Origin: Anoplolepis gracilipes
Taxonomy: Eukaryota > Arthropoda > Insecta > Hymenoptera > Formicidae
DNA: 64,000 nucleotides
NCBI RefSeq assembly: GCF_047496725.1
Contig: NC_132972.1
Span: forward strand, 8,389,501 to 8,453,500
Direction: 5' to 3'
Made by a program: the position numbers and the translations under genes. The notes under the pieces were generated by a model. That model did not search any database. It worked only from the letters and a program-made list of their open reading frames with translations, and was not told where the DNA came from. Position 1 is the stretch's first letter. Every line of letters starts with the position of its first letter. This document shows positions 11,201 through 30,237 of the stretch, piece by piece.

Positions 11201-11537
11201 AATTATAAAGATTTAACATTAAAAATTATGTAATAAAAAAGTACACATATTCTATAAAAGCTAGAATATTTTACATAAGCTGGAATAAATTCGAAAACAT
11301 TCCAAATTCTTTAATATTAAATTAGTTACAAAAATGTAACATTTTAAAAATATCTAATATTTATGAAAATCTTATATTCTATTTAACATTTTTTAATTGT
11401 ACAATACAGAAATTTCGTCCAGCAAGGCTTCACGACCACGAAAAAGGCTTGGTGGGGGTGGTTATGGACATTACAAAAATATGAACAAACCAAAACTATC
11501 AAAGAATACCAAGACATTTCGACAGTTTAGCAGATAA
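8233..11537 (+). CDS. DDX18: DDX18/Has1-type DEAD-box RNA helicase (Drosophila pitchoune)
   Basis: Nucleolar ATP-dependent RNA helicase of 60S ribosomal subunit assembly. Exons: 8233-8317, 8560-8628, 8781-8843, 8932-9192, 9515-9829, 9910-10211, 10293-10445, 10588-10758, 11008-11185, 11410-11537; phases agree, giving 574 residues. After a short Lys/Glu-rich N-terminus (~75 residues; human DDX18 is about 670 residues in all, so this region is short) come the Q-motif region (FTKMTEIQAKAI), Walker A AAKTGSGKT with Lys138, PTREL, TPGR, DEAD at 242-245, SAT at 273-275, and HRVGRTARG from about 420. All core motifs are intact. The end carries the DUF4217 region (LEKLISKNYFLHQSAKEAF) and a basic tail. 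The ATG at 8233 is followed by the lysine-rich leader usual in this family. Candidate poly(A) signals are near 11733 and 11754. Confidence 0.96.
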
Positions 11538-12787
11538 TTATGTATACACATAGACAAGCAGTGATATATAATGTGTCGTCAAAATCTTATATATCATTGA
11601 TTTTATTGTACAGTTTATGTTTCTATTAGATCATAAACACATTTTTGATTTATGTTAAGAAACTTATTTTTAACAAAGTTGTTTATGATCTTTGATTATT
11701 TTAAATTATCCTGTTTACCTTAAATTTTTTGCAATAAATTCACAAAATCATGAAATAAAGTGGAAGGACTTTGCGGGTCAGTTAATATAATTAAGTTTTG
11801 ATTTTTGTGGAATAAAGATTGAGATTGAAAGATGCGATATGAATATTCATATGATTGTTATCAGGATGATAGGCTTAACGAATTTTTCATTATTTTTGAG
11901 ATAATGTTTTGCAATGGTTAGAATTTATTCAATCTTCGTCCAATGGTTACAACAGTAAAAAAATATCCGGGAATTATTCCCTAGTAAGTTGCTTATACAT
12001 ATTCATGTTACTTTGTTTTATATAAAGATCATTATAACGTTCACAATATTCCAATATTTTATTTTTCTAAAAACGAGAGATTTTAAGATGAGAATTTTTG
12101 AAAATGATTTTAAGAAACAAGTTAAACAGCACTTTAATTTTCTCAATTAAGTGTTTGATTGCTAGATCGTGTTTTGCGCATGCATGACAACTTGCCGTTT
12201 TAAACACGTGTATACATGCGCACATCATAGATCTTATGAACAAGTTGTTTATGGCACAATCGAATATACATATAAAATTTCAAGGTTTTTTAATTAATAA
12301 TTCTTGTTTATATAGTCAATCAATAAAATTTTAACTATGCATTGGTTACTTATTTATTAAAAATCTCATATTTGTTAAGTTATTAGAAATTGGGGAATTA
12401 AATAACAATCTTTGTTCCAATATATGCATAAAGAAGAAGAAAAGATTAAGTTTAGTATTATTTTGCTTTATAGTAATAAATCATAGATGTTTCTCTTAAA
12501 GCATTTTGTATATTTTTTTCAGAACATTGTAAAAAAATATACAAAATGCTAAAAAAAAACTTTAAATTATAATAAATTTATATATTTTTATTTACTTTTT
12601 TAAGCAAATTTTTTTAGATATAGAATTATGGAAAAGACAGTATAAAATAAAATAATATAGACATGGGATAGTAATAGTGATATTTGCAAACATAATTTTC
12701 TAAAACAAAAAACTCATAAAGCTAATATAAGCTGTAAAATTGCATTATTATTTTAATTAATGTAGATATTTTTTGCACATAACAGTT
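11538..12787. other. convergent intergenic region (ddx18 and NAE1 3' ends)
   Basis: AT-rich, no ORF of note. Holds AATAAA-type sites near 11733/11754 for the rightward gene and a perfect 20-bp inverted repeat at 12500-12550. Both 3' UTRs must lie within this region. Nothing else was recognised. Confidence 0.55.
12500..12550. repeat. perfect 20-bp hairpin
   Basis: AGCATTTTGTATATTTTTTT at 12500-12519 and its exact reverse complement at 12531-12550, separated by an 11-nt loop. It lies between two convergent genes. It could act at transcript 3' ends or be a small palindromic insertion; its AT content makes the RNA stem weak. Confidence 0.7.
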
Positions 12788-13307
12788 TTAAAAAAAGAAT
12801 GTTCCAGAATTTGATGTAACAGCATCATAGATGAAGGTATTGTGAACAGATTTATATTGATTTGTGATAAGTTTAATGGTTTCCTGTGCTGCAAGACCAC
12901 CTAAAAACGCCGAAACAGAGTGCAATTCTGCGCCACCAAATCGACAAAATTCATGTACATAATCATCTTTTGCTAGTGGTCCGCATCCCCATTCACTCAA
13001 CAGTTTTGTCAAACATGTCTGTAATATAATTCAAATGCAGAATACTGTGATTGTAACACAAATAATTCTATTAAAAAGTTATATAATTAAAAGATGATAC
13101 CTTAAGTTTTACAATATCGGGTTCCACTTGATCATCGAACTCGCCAGGATATGAATTGTATTCTGCTTGGAATTTATCTACTCCCCGTAGCATAACATAA
13201 TAAATCATCATACTCTCTGGGGTTTCTAAATTTTGAACTGTAAAGAATGTGAAATCAGTTAAAAACAGTTTGGCTATTATAATTACATACTTTTTTTTAT
13301 AATTATA

Positions 13308-13345
<38 letters not shown>

Positions 13346-15512
13346 CATAATTTTCTTTGTATAATTGTAAATTATTAATTTATTATAACTATTGTAATTT
13401 TGCATATTTTGGGAGAAAAAGTTATCACCTATAATATTAGTATCAAAAATCTTAGAATCGTATTCGTCTGCAATACAGCTTCCTTTCTCTACATGAATAT
13501 TAGTGGCATGTCTGCAGAACAATTTAACATCTTTCTCTAAAATTGAATCTGATGGTCTGCCTAATTGACGTAGCAATTGCAATGTGCGTCGCCACACCGC
13601 TTCTGCATCTGCTGATGCTTGCTTATGATAACTGAAATAAAATCAATGTTAGTCTATGATTATAGATATTAAAAAGTGAAACACAAAAAAATAGTTCAAT
13701 CTTGACAAGTCAATAGTGTGATAAAAAAAAGTTTTAATAACTCATTATTCAATATTATTAATAATGTAACCATATTAATTAATCTGGATATTATATGAAT
13801 ATTATATTAACATGTTATTTAATAATAAACTTACTAGTAAAATTATTTACAGTAACATAAAATTGAATAATTTTTTACACACTATCTTATGTATAATGAT
13901 TATTTAAGATCAGTTTCATACATTTGTTGGAGCGTAATATATTTTTCAGTGTCTGCTGTCATGTCAGGTAGAGTACCCTTAAGTGGAAGCAATCCTTTTC
14001 CTTCATTATCAACGAAATCTCTCACCGCTTTCGCGATAATCGAAAAAGAGCTGCTCTAAAATAACGCAATCAGTTTAAATGTATATTTTTCTAAATCATG
14101 AACAAATATAGAAATGTGTCATTGATACCTTTGCTGTCAAATTAATGCAACGATCATCGTTTAAAATATTTTTAATATTATCGGGAATATCACTCGTTCT
14201 TATACAAGTATTGACAGCCTTCATAGCTTCCTCGAAATTTTCCTCGCTATTAGACGAATCATGTTCATCGCGTCTTATTCCACTCTTGATCATGTCTTTG
14301 AGTTGTTGTTTGTCTTTATAAAGTTTTGGTAAATCACGATGTTCTAAAAGCCACTTTTCTAAGTATTTATATAGAATAATTAGATATGGTACATGGCAAT
14401 GATCTTTGAAGCTCATTTCATCCAGATTTATGGAATCTAAATGCTTCTTTAAGCTATCAAATGGTCTATCTAGACGTAAATCTGGCGTTTCGTTGTCCGG
14501 ATGGGTTTCTATAACAGTATGCTCCTTTACTTGAATGCGCATATATGCAATGAAGCCTATGCTTCTGCATACTATTAAAGGAATATCCAATTCCCAAAGT
14601 CTTTTTGACAGAAGGATTAATGTTCTGAAAAAGAAAAATATGTTTTTATGTTTAAAAATATATATTTATATTAAAATCGGGATATATATGTAAAAGATAT
14701 AGAATATGCAGTTGATTTTATCTCAATATTTTTATAAATTATAACATCTATGTAACTAATTAACTAATTAATATATTTTACAATATAATATTTTAATGTT
14801 AAAATTCTTACTTCTCGGTCAGCGCAGTAGCTACAACCACAGTAAAACTATTAAAAAAATCTGGACTGTTAGATAAAATTTGTTCAGGCTCTTCGTCAAT
14901 GTAGTCACCTGTTACATCTGGATTCAGTTCCAAAAGCATTTCAGTGGCTATTTGTGCTCTGGATTTTCCAACACTATCTGCTTCTAGAAAAAAACTAATT
15001 CAAATCCATTTAATGTATCACATTCAAGAGTATAATATTGGTCTGACGATTACAATATTAATATTATGCATATACTTAGGTTCAACATCCTCAACAGTAA
15101 TCTTCTTGCCATCGACTATAGTGAATGCTCCTATACCTGGAAGTACTAGCGATTTCAGTATCTCTGTACCAAGTCCAGTGGCATTTATAAGACAGACATG
15201 AGCAGCTTCTAAAGTTGCTTGGCCATGATCACCCCATAATCTGTCAACGATAAAGATTGTATAATGAAAAATATATATCTTGTTATGTGGAAGAAAAAGG
15301 AGAAAAACAAATGTAATGTAAATGTAAAAAATTTACTTAAAATTATAAAAGTGACAGAATTGCTTGTTTAAACAGAAAATGGGAAAAAAAGTAAGATAGG
15401 AAACCTGTCATGTATAACCTCAAAATTTATTATAACTAGCGTACCTCAACTGCCTGTCATATTTTCGATTTTTTTCAGATTGTTCGGGTGACTTTGACTC
15501 GGGTGATGCCAT
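12788..15512 (-). CDS. NAE1: NEDD8-activating enzyme E1 regulatory subunit (NAE1/APP-BP1)
   Basis: Partner of UBA3 in the heterodimeric E1 that adenylates NEDD8 for cullin neddylation. Exons in transcription order: 15445-15512, 15076-15240, 14812-14994, 14129-14624, 13922-14055, 13429-13631, 13101-13237, 12788-13018; GT..AG and phases agree, giving 538 residues (human 534). The start MASPESKSPEQSEKNRKYDR runs into RQLRLWGDHGQATLE, the ThiF/E1 fold opening, then LPGIGAFTIVDG and NFFLEADSVGKSRA. The middle contains FIAYMRIQVKEHTVIETHPD. The end has KDDYVHEFCRFGGAELHS and FLGGLAAQETIKLIT, typical of this subunit. As expected for the regulatory half it has no catalytic-cysteine domain of its own. 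The exon 3 acceptor was set at 14994/14995 because the nearby CTAG at 14984 would introduce a stop. Confidence 0.96.
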
Positions 15513-16138
15513 AACAGAGATCAATTTGAGATACTGGGCAGTAATGGAACTTCAAAACGCATACAACCACACGAACACAGAAGCGGTAATGACTGACAGA
15601 TTTACGTGTATATGTGTAGCTTTATAATGTTTGCGTGAAGGTGTAGATATGTATGCAGGTATGCGACATGAAATTATAAATCTTATAATGAATAGTTTTC
15701 GGATGTAACCACACGCAGATATATGTAAAGATTAAAATGTACGAATAATTCACAAGTCACTAAAGAGTGATTACTTATATATTCGCGGATAAATTTAAAT
15801 TTTAATACATATTTTTAGAAGCCGACAATGAGACAAAAATAATATTTCTGTTAGGAAGGAAAGATTCAAACACATACACAAACAAAAAAAACACATTGTA
15901 TATATATATATATATATATATATTAATTATTATATTGAAAATTGAATTACTACATTTATATTTACAATTATTTATATAATTATATTTTATAATTGTTTAA
16001 TGCACAAAATAACCCTATCTAGAATTATTATTTTATTAATATAATTTTACATAATATATAATAATTTACATTTAATATATTTTATATAATTTCATGTAAA
16101 GGATCTATATAAATTATATAAAATATATAAAATAATTA

Positions 16139-16182
<44 letters not shown>

Positions 16183-16781
16183 TATTTTATTGAAAATTGA
16201 ATTACTACATTTATATTTACAATTATTTATATTTTATAATTGTTTAATGCACAAAATAACCCTATCTAGAATTATTATTTTATTAATATAATTTTACATA
16301 TATTTTTAATAATTACACTACATATATGTATATATATATATATTTTTTTTTTACGATTTGATGCTCTTTTTTTAGACACAGGAGGGATAGCTATTTCCAT
16401 ACTTTTTCATCTCTTCTTATTTTTGTTAAATGAAAATAATTATATAAAGTTTTTCTTCTTTTTATAAAAAAATATCCGCCTTCACATAGGACCAATTTAT
16501 TTCTTCTTTTTATCTTATCTTTTTTTTCTTTTTGTAGATTATTGATTCGAGAATATCAATATATATATACATATACTGTATAATCATTGACGGTGCTTTT
16601 TAAAAGGCGAGAATTGCCGAAGATTTACGAGATGTGTCGATTCATCGTTCGATGTATCGTTCGATGGACCACGTGCCCATGATTATAGTCACTATAGGTC
16701 ACTACAACGAGGCAATGCTTGTTGGCATTTGACAGTTGTTTTTGATCAATCGCGGTGAACGCTTCGTACCTGAATAACATC
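15513..16781. promoter_or_regulatory. divergent promoter interval of NAE1 and the AGPAT gene
   Basis: Head-to-head spacing of about 1.27 kb. It contains a 255-bp-offset direct duplication (15921-16053 and 16176-16300) bounded by TA microsatellites. The less AT-rich 16590-16780 next to the AGPAT first exon (GATGTGTCGATTCATCG...) is the best candidate for core promoter and 5' UTR. No named motif was identified. Confidence 0.45.
15921..16300. repeat. direct duplication, two ~130-bp copies 255 bp apart
   Basis: Copy 1 at 15921-16053 and copy 2 at 16176-16300 are nearly identical (both contain GAATTACTACATTTATATTT and GCACAAAATAACCCTATCTA). The main difference is an 8-bp gap. Each copy is preceded by a TA-dinucleotide run (15899-15920; 16152-16175), so the duplication may have arisen by slippage or unequal exchange between the microsatellites. 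Confidence 0.85.
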
Positions 16782-24063
<7,282 letters not shown>

Positions 24064-25723
24064 CAAGAGTAATGCGGAATGATTACTGTCCAAAATGTAA
24101 TTTGAATCAATTGGCGAATTCGTGCAATTGATGAATTCGTGAAACGGGTACCTGTAAGATTGTATATGGAGAATGGTTTTCATCGAGTTAACAATGTTCA
24201 TAAATAAATGTTGTTTTTCATATTCACATACATCTATGCGCATATAGAAAGTTAACTCTTAATTTAGTAAGATTCATTTAGCTCTTCATATGTCTGTTGA
24301 TCGATTAATGGTGATTGTTTTCCTCGACTTTACTACGATAATGACGTAAATTTAAGATACGTCATATCGACTACGCTGTTCTTCCAGTAATTATTATACG
24401 AGTTTATTTTTAAATATCAGAGAAAAGAATTTTTCGCGAAGCTCAAACGATCTTTCATTAATGCGATTTGTACTTTTTATACCTCTTGCAGAAAAATTTA
24501 ATTTATATAATTGAGATTTCCTCTCTATTCCTAAGTTCTATGTTAACGTGCAAAATATGACATACATTTCTAATAAATATGCAAAATTGTAGTATCTGCT
24601 GTAAAGTTATACAATATGTAAATCATCCTATGTGTTTATGTATTCCAACATATATATATTATACATGTATGATAACGTTACATTAAGAATTCAGATATTT
24701 GAAATCAATTATTTCTATTAATCTCTATATGCGCGATTAATTGAGAATATTACATTTCTTTTATGGTAAGAGAATATTGTTTTTTTCTATATTTAAGTAA
24801 TGCTATAAATGCATAAAAAATGTTTTTAATTTTTTTTCAAATATCTGAGATTAAATTTAGAAACATTGCGACATTAATTCATGCTAAACGATATTATATA
24901 AAATCGTCCGCCATTGTATTTAATGCATATTCGTTTATATTCTTGTATGTATGTAGAGGATTTTTGCAAAGCATTATAAATTATGTTAAAATTTTACTAT
25001 TTATTTCCACGAGACTAACTATAATATACAAACGAAATATGCCATGTACATACTTATATATTGTGTTTTCAATATTATTATAAAACTATTAAATCTTGTC
25101 AAGTATATATTTGCAATTTTATATGTATCTATATTTATATATATCATGTTTTAACCTTCGAGCACTATTTTTTGGCTACAGTATTATACATACACACACA
25201 TGAGTCAGCGTAAGGACTTCCTTTTGCTGATCTTATCTTATCGGGATTTATAGTGGATATTAAAATTTTTTCCATCAAGTCTCGAGCTATAATTCTTCAC
25301 TAATTACAATTACAAAAAATAATATACATTTTTATTAACGACTTTGATTAACGTAATCCATGTGGGATGCTTAAGTTTAAATTATAGATATAAAATGAAA
25401 AAAAGTTGCTTTTATTAAGTAACAATAATTAATTAATGCGTTATCAGGAAATAATGTACTAATGTATATTCTTTTTCAAACTTTTAATAACATATACAAG
25501 AGATATATCGAATAATATATCTGTGAATGCATTCTGGCAAAATGTATGATTCATATTTGTTTACATATACATATCTTCTCAAGAATAATGTGTTGTAACT
25601 ATAATAAATTATATTTTAAGTAATATGGTGCACACATTTCGCAGCAATATTATCATTTATATTTCTAATCATTAATCATCAAAAGATAAAACACGATAAC
25701 ATAATATTACGATTATGAAGATA
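24064..25723. other. convergent region between AGPAT and the unknown gene
   Basis: 3' flank of two convergent genes. The first part is presumably AGPAT 3' UTR (AATAAA near 24202). The rest is AT-rich without coding signal, repeats of note or RNA genes. Confidence 0.5.
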
Positions 25724-28700
25724 TCAAGCAGTAATATCCTCAAGTTTTTCAAGACAGTCATAAAGTCTATCCGATACATTAGTCATGTCAAAATTTAGTG
25801 TTTTAGTTGGAAACCGAGAATAATTAGTAAGATAAGACATGAGATTTTTACGCTTTTCAGCGGAGATATGATTACAAAATAATGGACAAGATGTTTTTAC
25901 TGTCAATGCTTTACTTCGATTTCTCCAGTCATCAGTCAGGTCGCATGCTTGACTCAAAGAGTCCTTCGAGCAAGAATTAACGCTTCTAGTTTGCAATGCA
26001 GAATAAATATTATGCGACTTCTTAATTCGAGGCCACATTATTTGCGATGCTAAAACGTCCATTGTCTCGATGACGCAAGTATTACTTTTTGTCATATTTT
26101 TTTCTCCATTCTCATTTTTTACATTTGCATTATCATTTAAAAATGACAAATTGTTTTCTAAATAGTTAAAATATGAGCATTTGCCGGTTTGCATCTGCGT
26201 ATGCGTTTTCATCCATTTCGGGGTTATCGTTTTGGGAAAATTAGATCTCATTAGGCTCGTTCTTCGACGTGATGGATTTAGACTGTTGCTTTGTTGAAAT
26301 TTTGGATTCGATGTCTTTACGGATATTTTTTTATTTGACATCGGAGTTATCGGTACAGGTATAGCACACTGAATTTGTTTATTCTTGTTTTTTAGTGACC
26401 AATGACTATCGAAATTTTCTCTTTTATATTTTTTATGTTTTTGATGATTCTGTTCAGGATAATTTATATATTTTCTTTGGGACAATATGTTCTGCAAATA
26501 TAATATTTTATATAATAATTGGTAACTGACTCAATAATTAAAATAAATAAAAGTGTACTAAGGCGTCAAAAGAGCCGGATATAACAGTGTAAATTTAAAA
26601 TAAATAAATAAATAAATAGTTTATTGCTTAGTCAAATGATTTACATTAAATAAAACTTAAAGTGATAGATGAAGGACGTAACGAAAACTGTTAAAAATAA
26701 GATATAAATAAACGGTAATAGTAATTAAAATACAGAAAATTGTTTACAATAATGCGAACGTTTCGGCTTGATTTTTCAGGCTTTTTTCAGCGCAGGGAAT
26801 AAGCTATAATAATATTCATCTATCACTTTAAGTTTTATTTAATGTAAATCATTTGACTAAGCAATAAACTATTTATTTATTTATTTATTTTAAATTTACA
26901 CTGTTATATCCAGCTCTTTTTACTCCTTAATACTACACTTTTACTTATTTTATATAATATTATGTAAAAAAAGTCCGTGCGTAATGTCAATAGTAAAATG
27001 ATAGATTTTGACTTTTTTTTTAATCGAATAAAGTCATCAATGTTAACTTACCTCTATTATTTCATCAATTTTTTCCTTTTTTTCATTTATATATCTCCAT
27101 AAGGAAATAATATTGAAAGTCGATTCAGTCTCATTCCTAAAACTTTTAATTAAGTTATTTTTTCTCGTGCTCTTTTTGTTTACAATATACGTTCTGGCTC
27201 TTCTTCGCTTAGAGAATTCGTCGATATTTTCTAAATTGCGATGATCGTTGCAAATCTTAACTTCGAGATCTATCGAAAGTGAAGAAGTTGAAGATTCGTC
27301 TATCCCAATTTTAAAGGGCGAAACATCCGTGAAACATTTATCATTTTTCTCTTGTGTCATATCAACATTTATAAACGTCGGCAAATTATTCTTTCTCTGG
27401 AAACTTAAGCACTCGAGTGTTAATCCGTTGATTTCATCGTCTACTTTCTTTTCCGGCGTACTGCGTTTGAATTTATTGTTACATGGCAATTTATACAGCG
27501 CATAAGGACATTGTTCCCTGCATGAGCATTTTTTATATTTTTTTATTTTATTTGCCAAAAACGTTTGTTTCACGTGATTTTTCGATAATTCGCCTGCGAA
27601 TCGATCTGCATGAATCATAGTACGATCATCGCTTATCATTGATAAAGGGCTCATGCTATTTTTTGTCACGTTACATGGAAGATTGAATAACTTCTCGTTG
27701 TTTTCTTGCCATGAACATATACTGATTTCTGTTTGTGCAGAAATATCGGATGTAAATGACGTGTCTGCTGAGTTACTTAATTCTTTGCTGATATCAGTGT
27801 CTTTAGTTATGTCTTCGTTCCTTGTATCTTTGAGAGACTTTTTCTCTTCCTCTTTTTGCAGAACACACGTTTGTAATTGTTGTTGATTGGACGTCACACA
27901 TTCGTGCTCAGTGCTTTTCGGGGATCGTCGAGTTTTTCGAATGCTTTGTATATTTCTCATAATTTTATTCTTAAAAAATTTCAGGCCACTATATATCGTT
28001 AAAGATTTGATTGTATGCGCCGATGGTTTACGATTTTTTTTTCTCTCACAGTGAATCACATAACTTGGAGAAGTTGAGCAAAGTTTCGAAGCCTAATAAC
28101 CAATGTAATTTATAATATATTTGTCACTTATATAATATGAATATGTTATAAAAAATATCATACGTTTTTTTTTCATTTGTATAACAATGTTTATAATAGA
28201 AATAATTTTTACATAAAAAGATATAACAAAAATTTATGTAAAACAATTAAAAATGTTATAAGTGTGTAAAAAAATAAATCATATATTTTTTTATAAGTTG
28301 TATATAACAAAGACTTAGCACTCTTTTTCTCTACTTGTATTTTTTAATGTATAACAAAAATTTAATGTATAATAAAAAATGTACATCTCTCACATGTATT
28401 TAAATTTCTTGTAACCGTAGCAAATTATTATTGTTGCATAATTATTGCTAAATTAAAAAGATCATTGTCTGATATATTATTATGAATACCTGGGTATTCT
28501 TTGCGACTCGATGCGTTTCATCAAGCCTCGTGCAAATTCCAGGCTTTCCAAAATACGTTTTCGTATTTCGTAATACAATTGGTTTGACATAATTAACTTC
28601 GTTATTTTCTTTCGTAGATTCAAAACAGACTTTCTCACGATTGACGTTGCGAGAAGCCTTCTTCAAATCGTTTAGTGCCATTCTAAGTTCATCCACTATG

Positions 28701-28774
28701 TCTGAAAGAGTTTTCACTTGCTCGAGTATCTGATTGAGCTTATACTGATCACGCTGGCAGATATTTTTTGACAT
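25724..28774 (-). CDS. uncharacterised 697-residue basic protein with N-terminal coiled coil
   Basis: I do not recognise this protein. Three exons in transcription order, 28490-28774, 27052-28092 and 25724-26491, all phase 0 with good GTATTC/GTAAGT donors and TAG/CAG acceptors, make a continuous 697-residue frame. Residues ~8-45 form a heptad-rich coiled coil (QILEQVKTLSDIVDELRMAL). The remainder is Lys/Asn/Ser-rich and probably disordered, with basic clusters that could be nuclear signals (SKRRRARTYIVNKKSTRK). A small cysteine cluster, Cys284-x-Cys286-x3-Cys290-x8-Cys299, could bind metal. The last ~100 residues look more ordered (SAEKRKNLMSYLTNYSRFP ... LYDCLEKLEDITA). Long open exons joined in phase argue that it is real. 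Intron 2 (26492-27051) contains a palindromic element. It could be a fast-evolving cytoskeletal or chromosomal protein; no function is claimed. Confidence 0.8.
26541..26950. mobile_element. ~410-bp palindromic element with hammerhead-like core in an intron
   Basis: Inverted arms of about 135 bp: 26541-26673 and 26815-26950 (AGTTTATTGCTTAGTCAAAT and its complement, and AGTGTAAATTTAAAATAAAT on both sides). On the minus strand the centre reads GCTGAAAAAAGCCTGA, AAAA, TCAAGCCGAAACGTTCGC (about 26754-26790): CTGA, a 6-bp hairpin with one mismatch, then GAAACG. Similar in plan to 18643-18889 but unrelated in its arms. No ORF. Lies in intron 2 of the unknown gene. Confidence 0.72.
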
Positions 28775-30193
28775 AATTTGAACTTTTTACTGATATTCTA
28801 AAAAGAAAATATGTAATGCTTTTTGTGTTACATATGATATATTAATAATTTTTGCCCTACAAATTATTTTGATAACATGGTTAAGTTACAACGGATTTTC
28901 CTCATCTGTCATCAATATCAGTTTGTTTTTCTTACATATCAGAATGTATATAGAAGAAACACTGGAAAACTATTATGAAAATTGTTCATAAACAGATTGC
29001 AGAATCATTTAAAGTTGTAGTTAACATTAATTTTTATTAAATATATCAAAAAAATAATTTTATACCGATTAGTGTGACAATCAAGTTATATTGGATTATA
29101 TTCAACTTCAGCACATCAAATCGTTTGTATGTTAATCGTTCGAATAAAAACTATGTGTTTCTATTTATATTATGAGTTATAAAAAATAATAATATATGAC
29201 AACAATAATAACAATAATAACACTAACAGTATATAGGATGTTTCACTAAAAATAATACATCTAATTTAATACATCTCTTCCTAAGGTCATTTTTTTCAGA
29301 ATTTTTAGGGTGACATAGATTTTTTACATATACATATATATAGAAAGCACATTCTGTTCCCTTGCATCTCGTAGACATTAATATTATTCAGTCGTGCATA
29401 GATTGCCATCTTTTTAATAGATATATAGTTGTAAATTATATATAAAAGAAACATAGATTTTTAATTTAGATAGTGAAAAATTCTACTGCGTTATATCTGA
29501 AAAAATACTGTTATGGATAATAAGTATTACTAATATTTATCAAATATATATATTTATATGTAATATCTCTTTCAGTTTTATATTTTAATAAGCAACAAGA
29601 AAAAAATGTTGTCTTTTTAAAAATAAAATATTAGAAACAGATATTGATATTTGCGTAACTCGGAAAAGAAGAATTAATATTTTCCATCCATTTTTACACG
29701 TTTTGTTGACAACAAGATCTAAATATATATTTATTATTACATATTACCGTCTTTTGAATTGCCTCTTCTCCATCTTGTTTGGTCGACATAAAAACAAATA
29801 CCATATCTTGAGGAGAAAGAAAAGAGATTGGCAGAAGCCTTTCTCTTGAAAAGAATGCGGAGATATATTTCGTGAAAGAAATAAAAGGCCTGTTCATAAT
29901 CACAACAGATATTATAATAAATCGTATTTTTACAGTGGCAGATACAATGTAAAATGAACAAGGATACTTTTACGAAATATACACGCATTAAGTCGTACGT
30001 TGATCCAGGAATCCGACCGGCGACACTATGTACAACACAACCACGGAAGCGTGCACGATGTACCAATTGGCAGGCAACGCGGTTGCACTTTTGGATTTGG
30101 CACGCGGTGCATCTATTCGCCTATATACTCTTGTCCCGGCGTCTCTTTCTCTGGATATGTAGCTGTATACACACACACACACACACACATAAA

Positions 30194-30237
<44 letters not shown>

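Noticed and set aside
14984..14987. CTAG as acceptor of NAE1 exon 3
   Set aside because: Joining there in phase gives an immediate stop; the upstream TTAG at 14995-14998 gives the conserved NFFLEAD sequence.
27248..27886. Plus-strand frames of 77-85 codons opposite the unknown gene
   Set aside because: Antisense shadows of the long second exon of the minus-strand gene.
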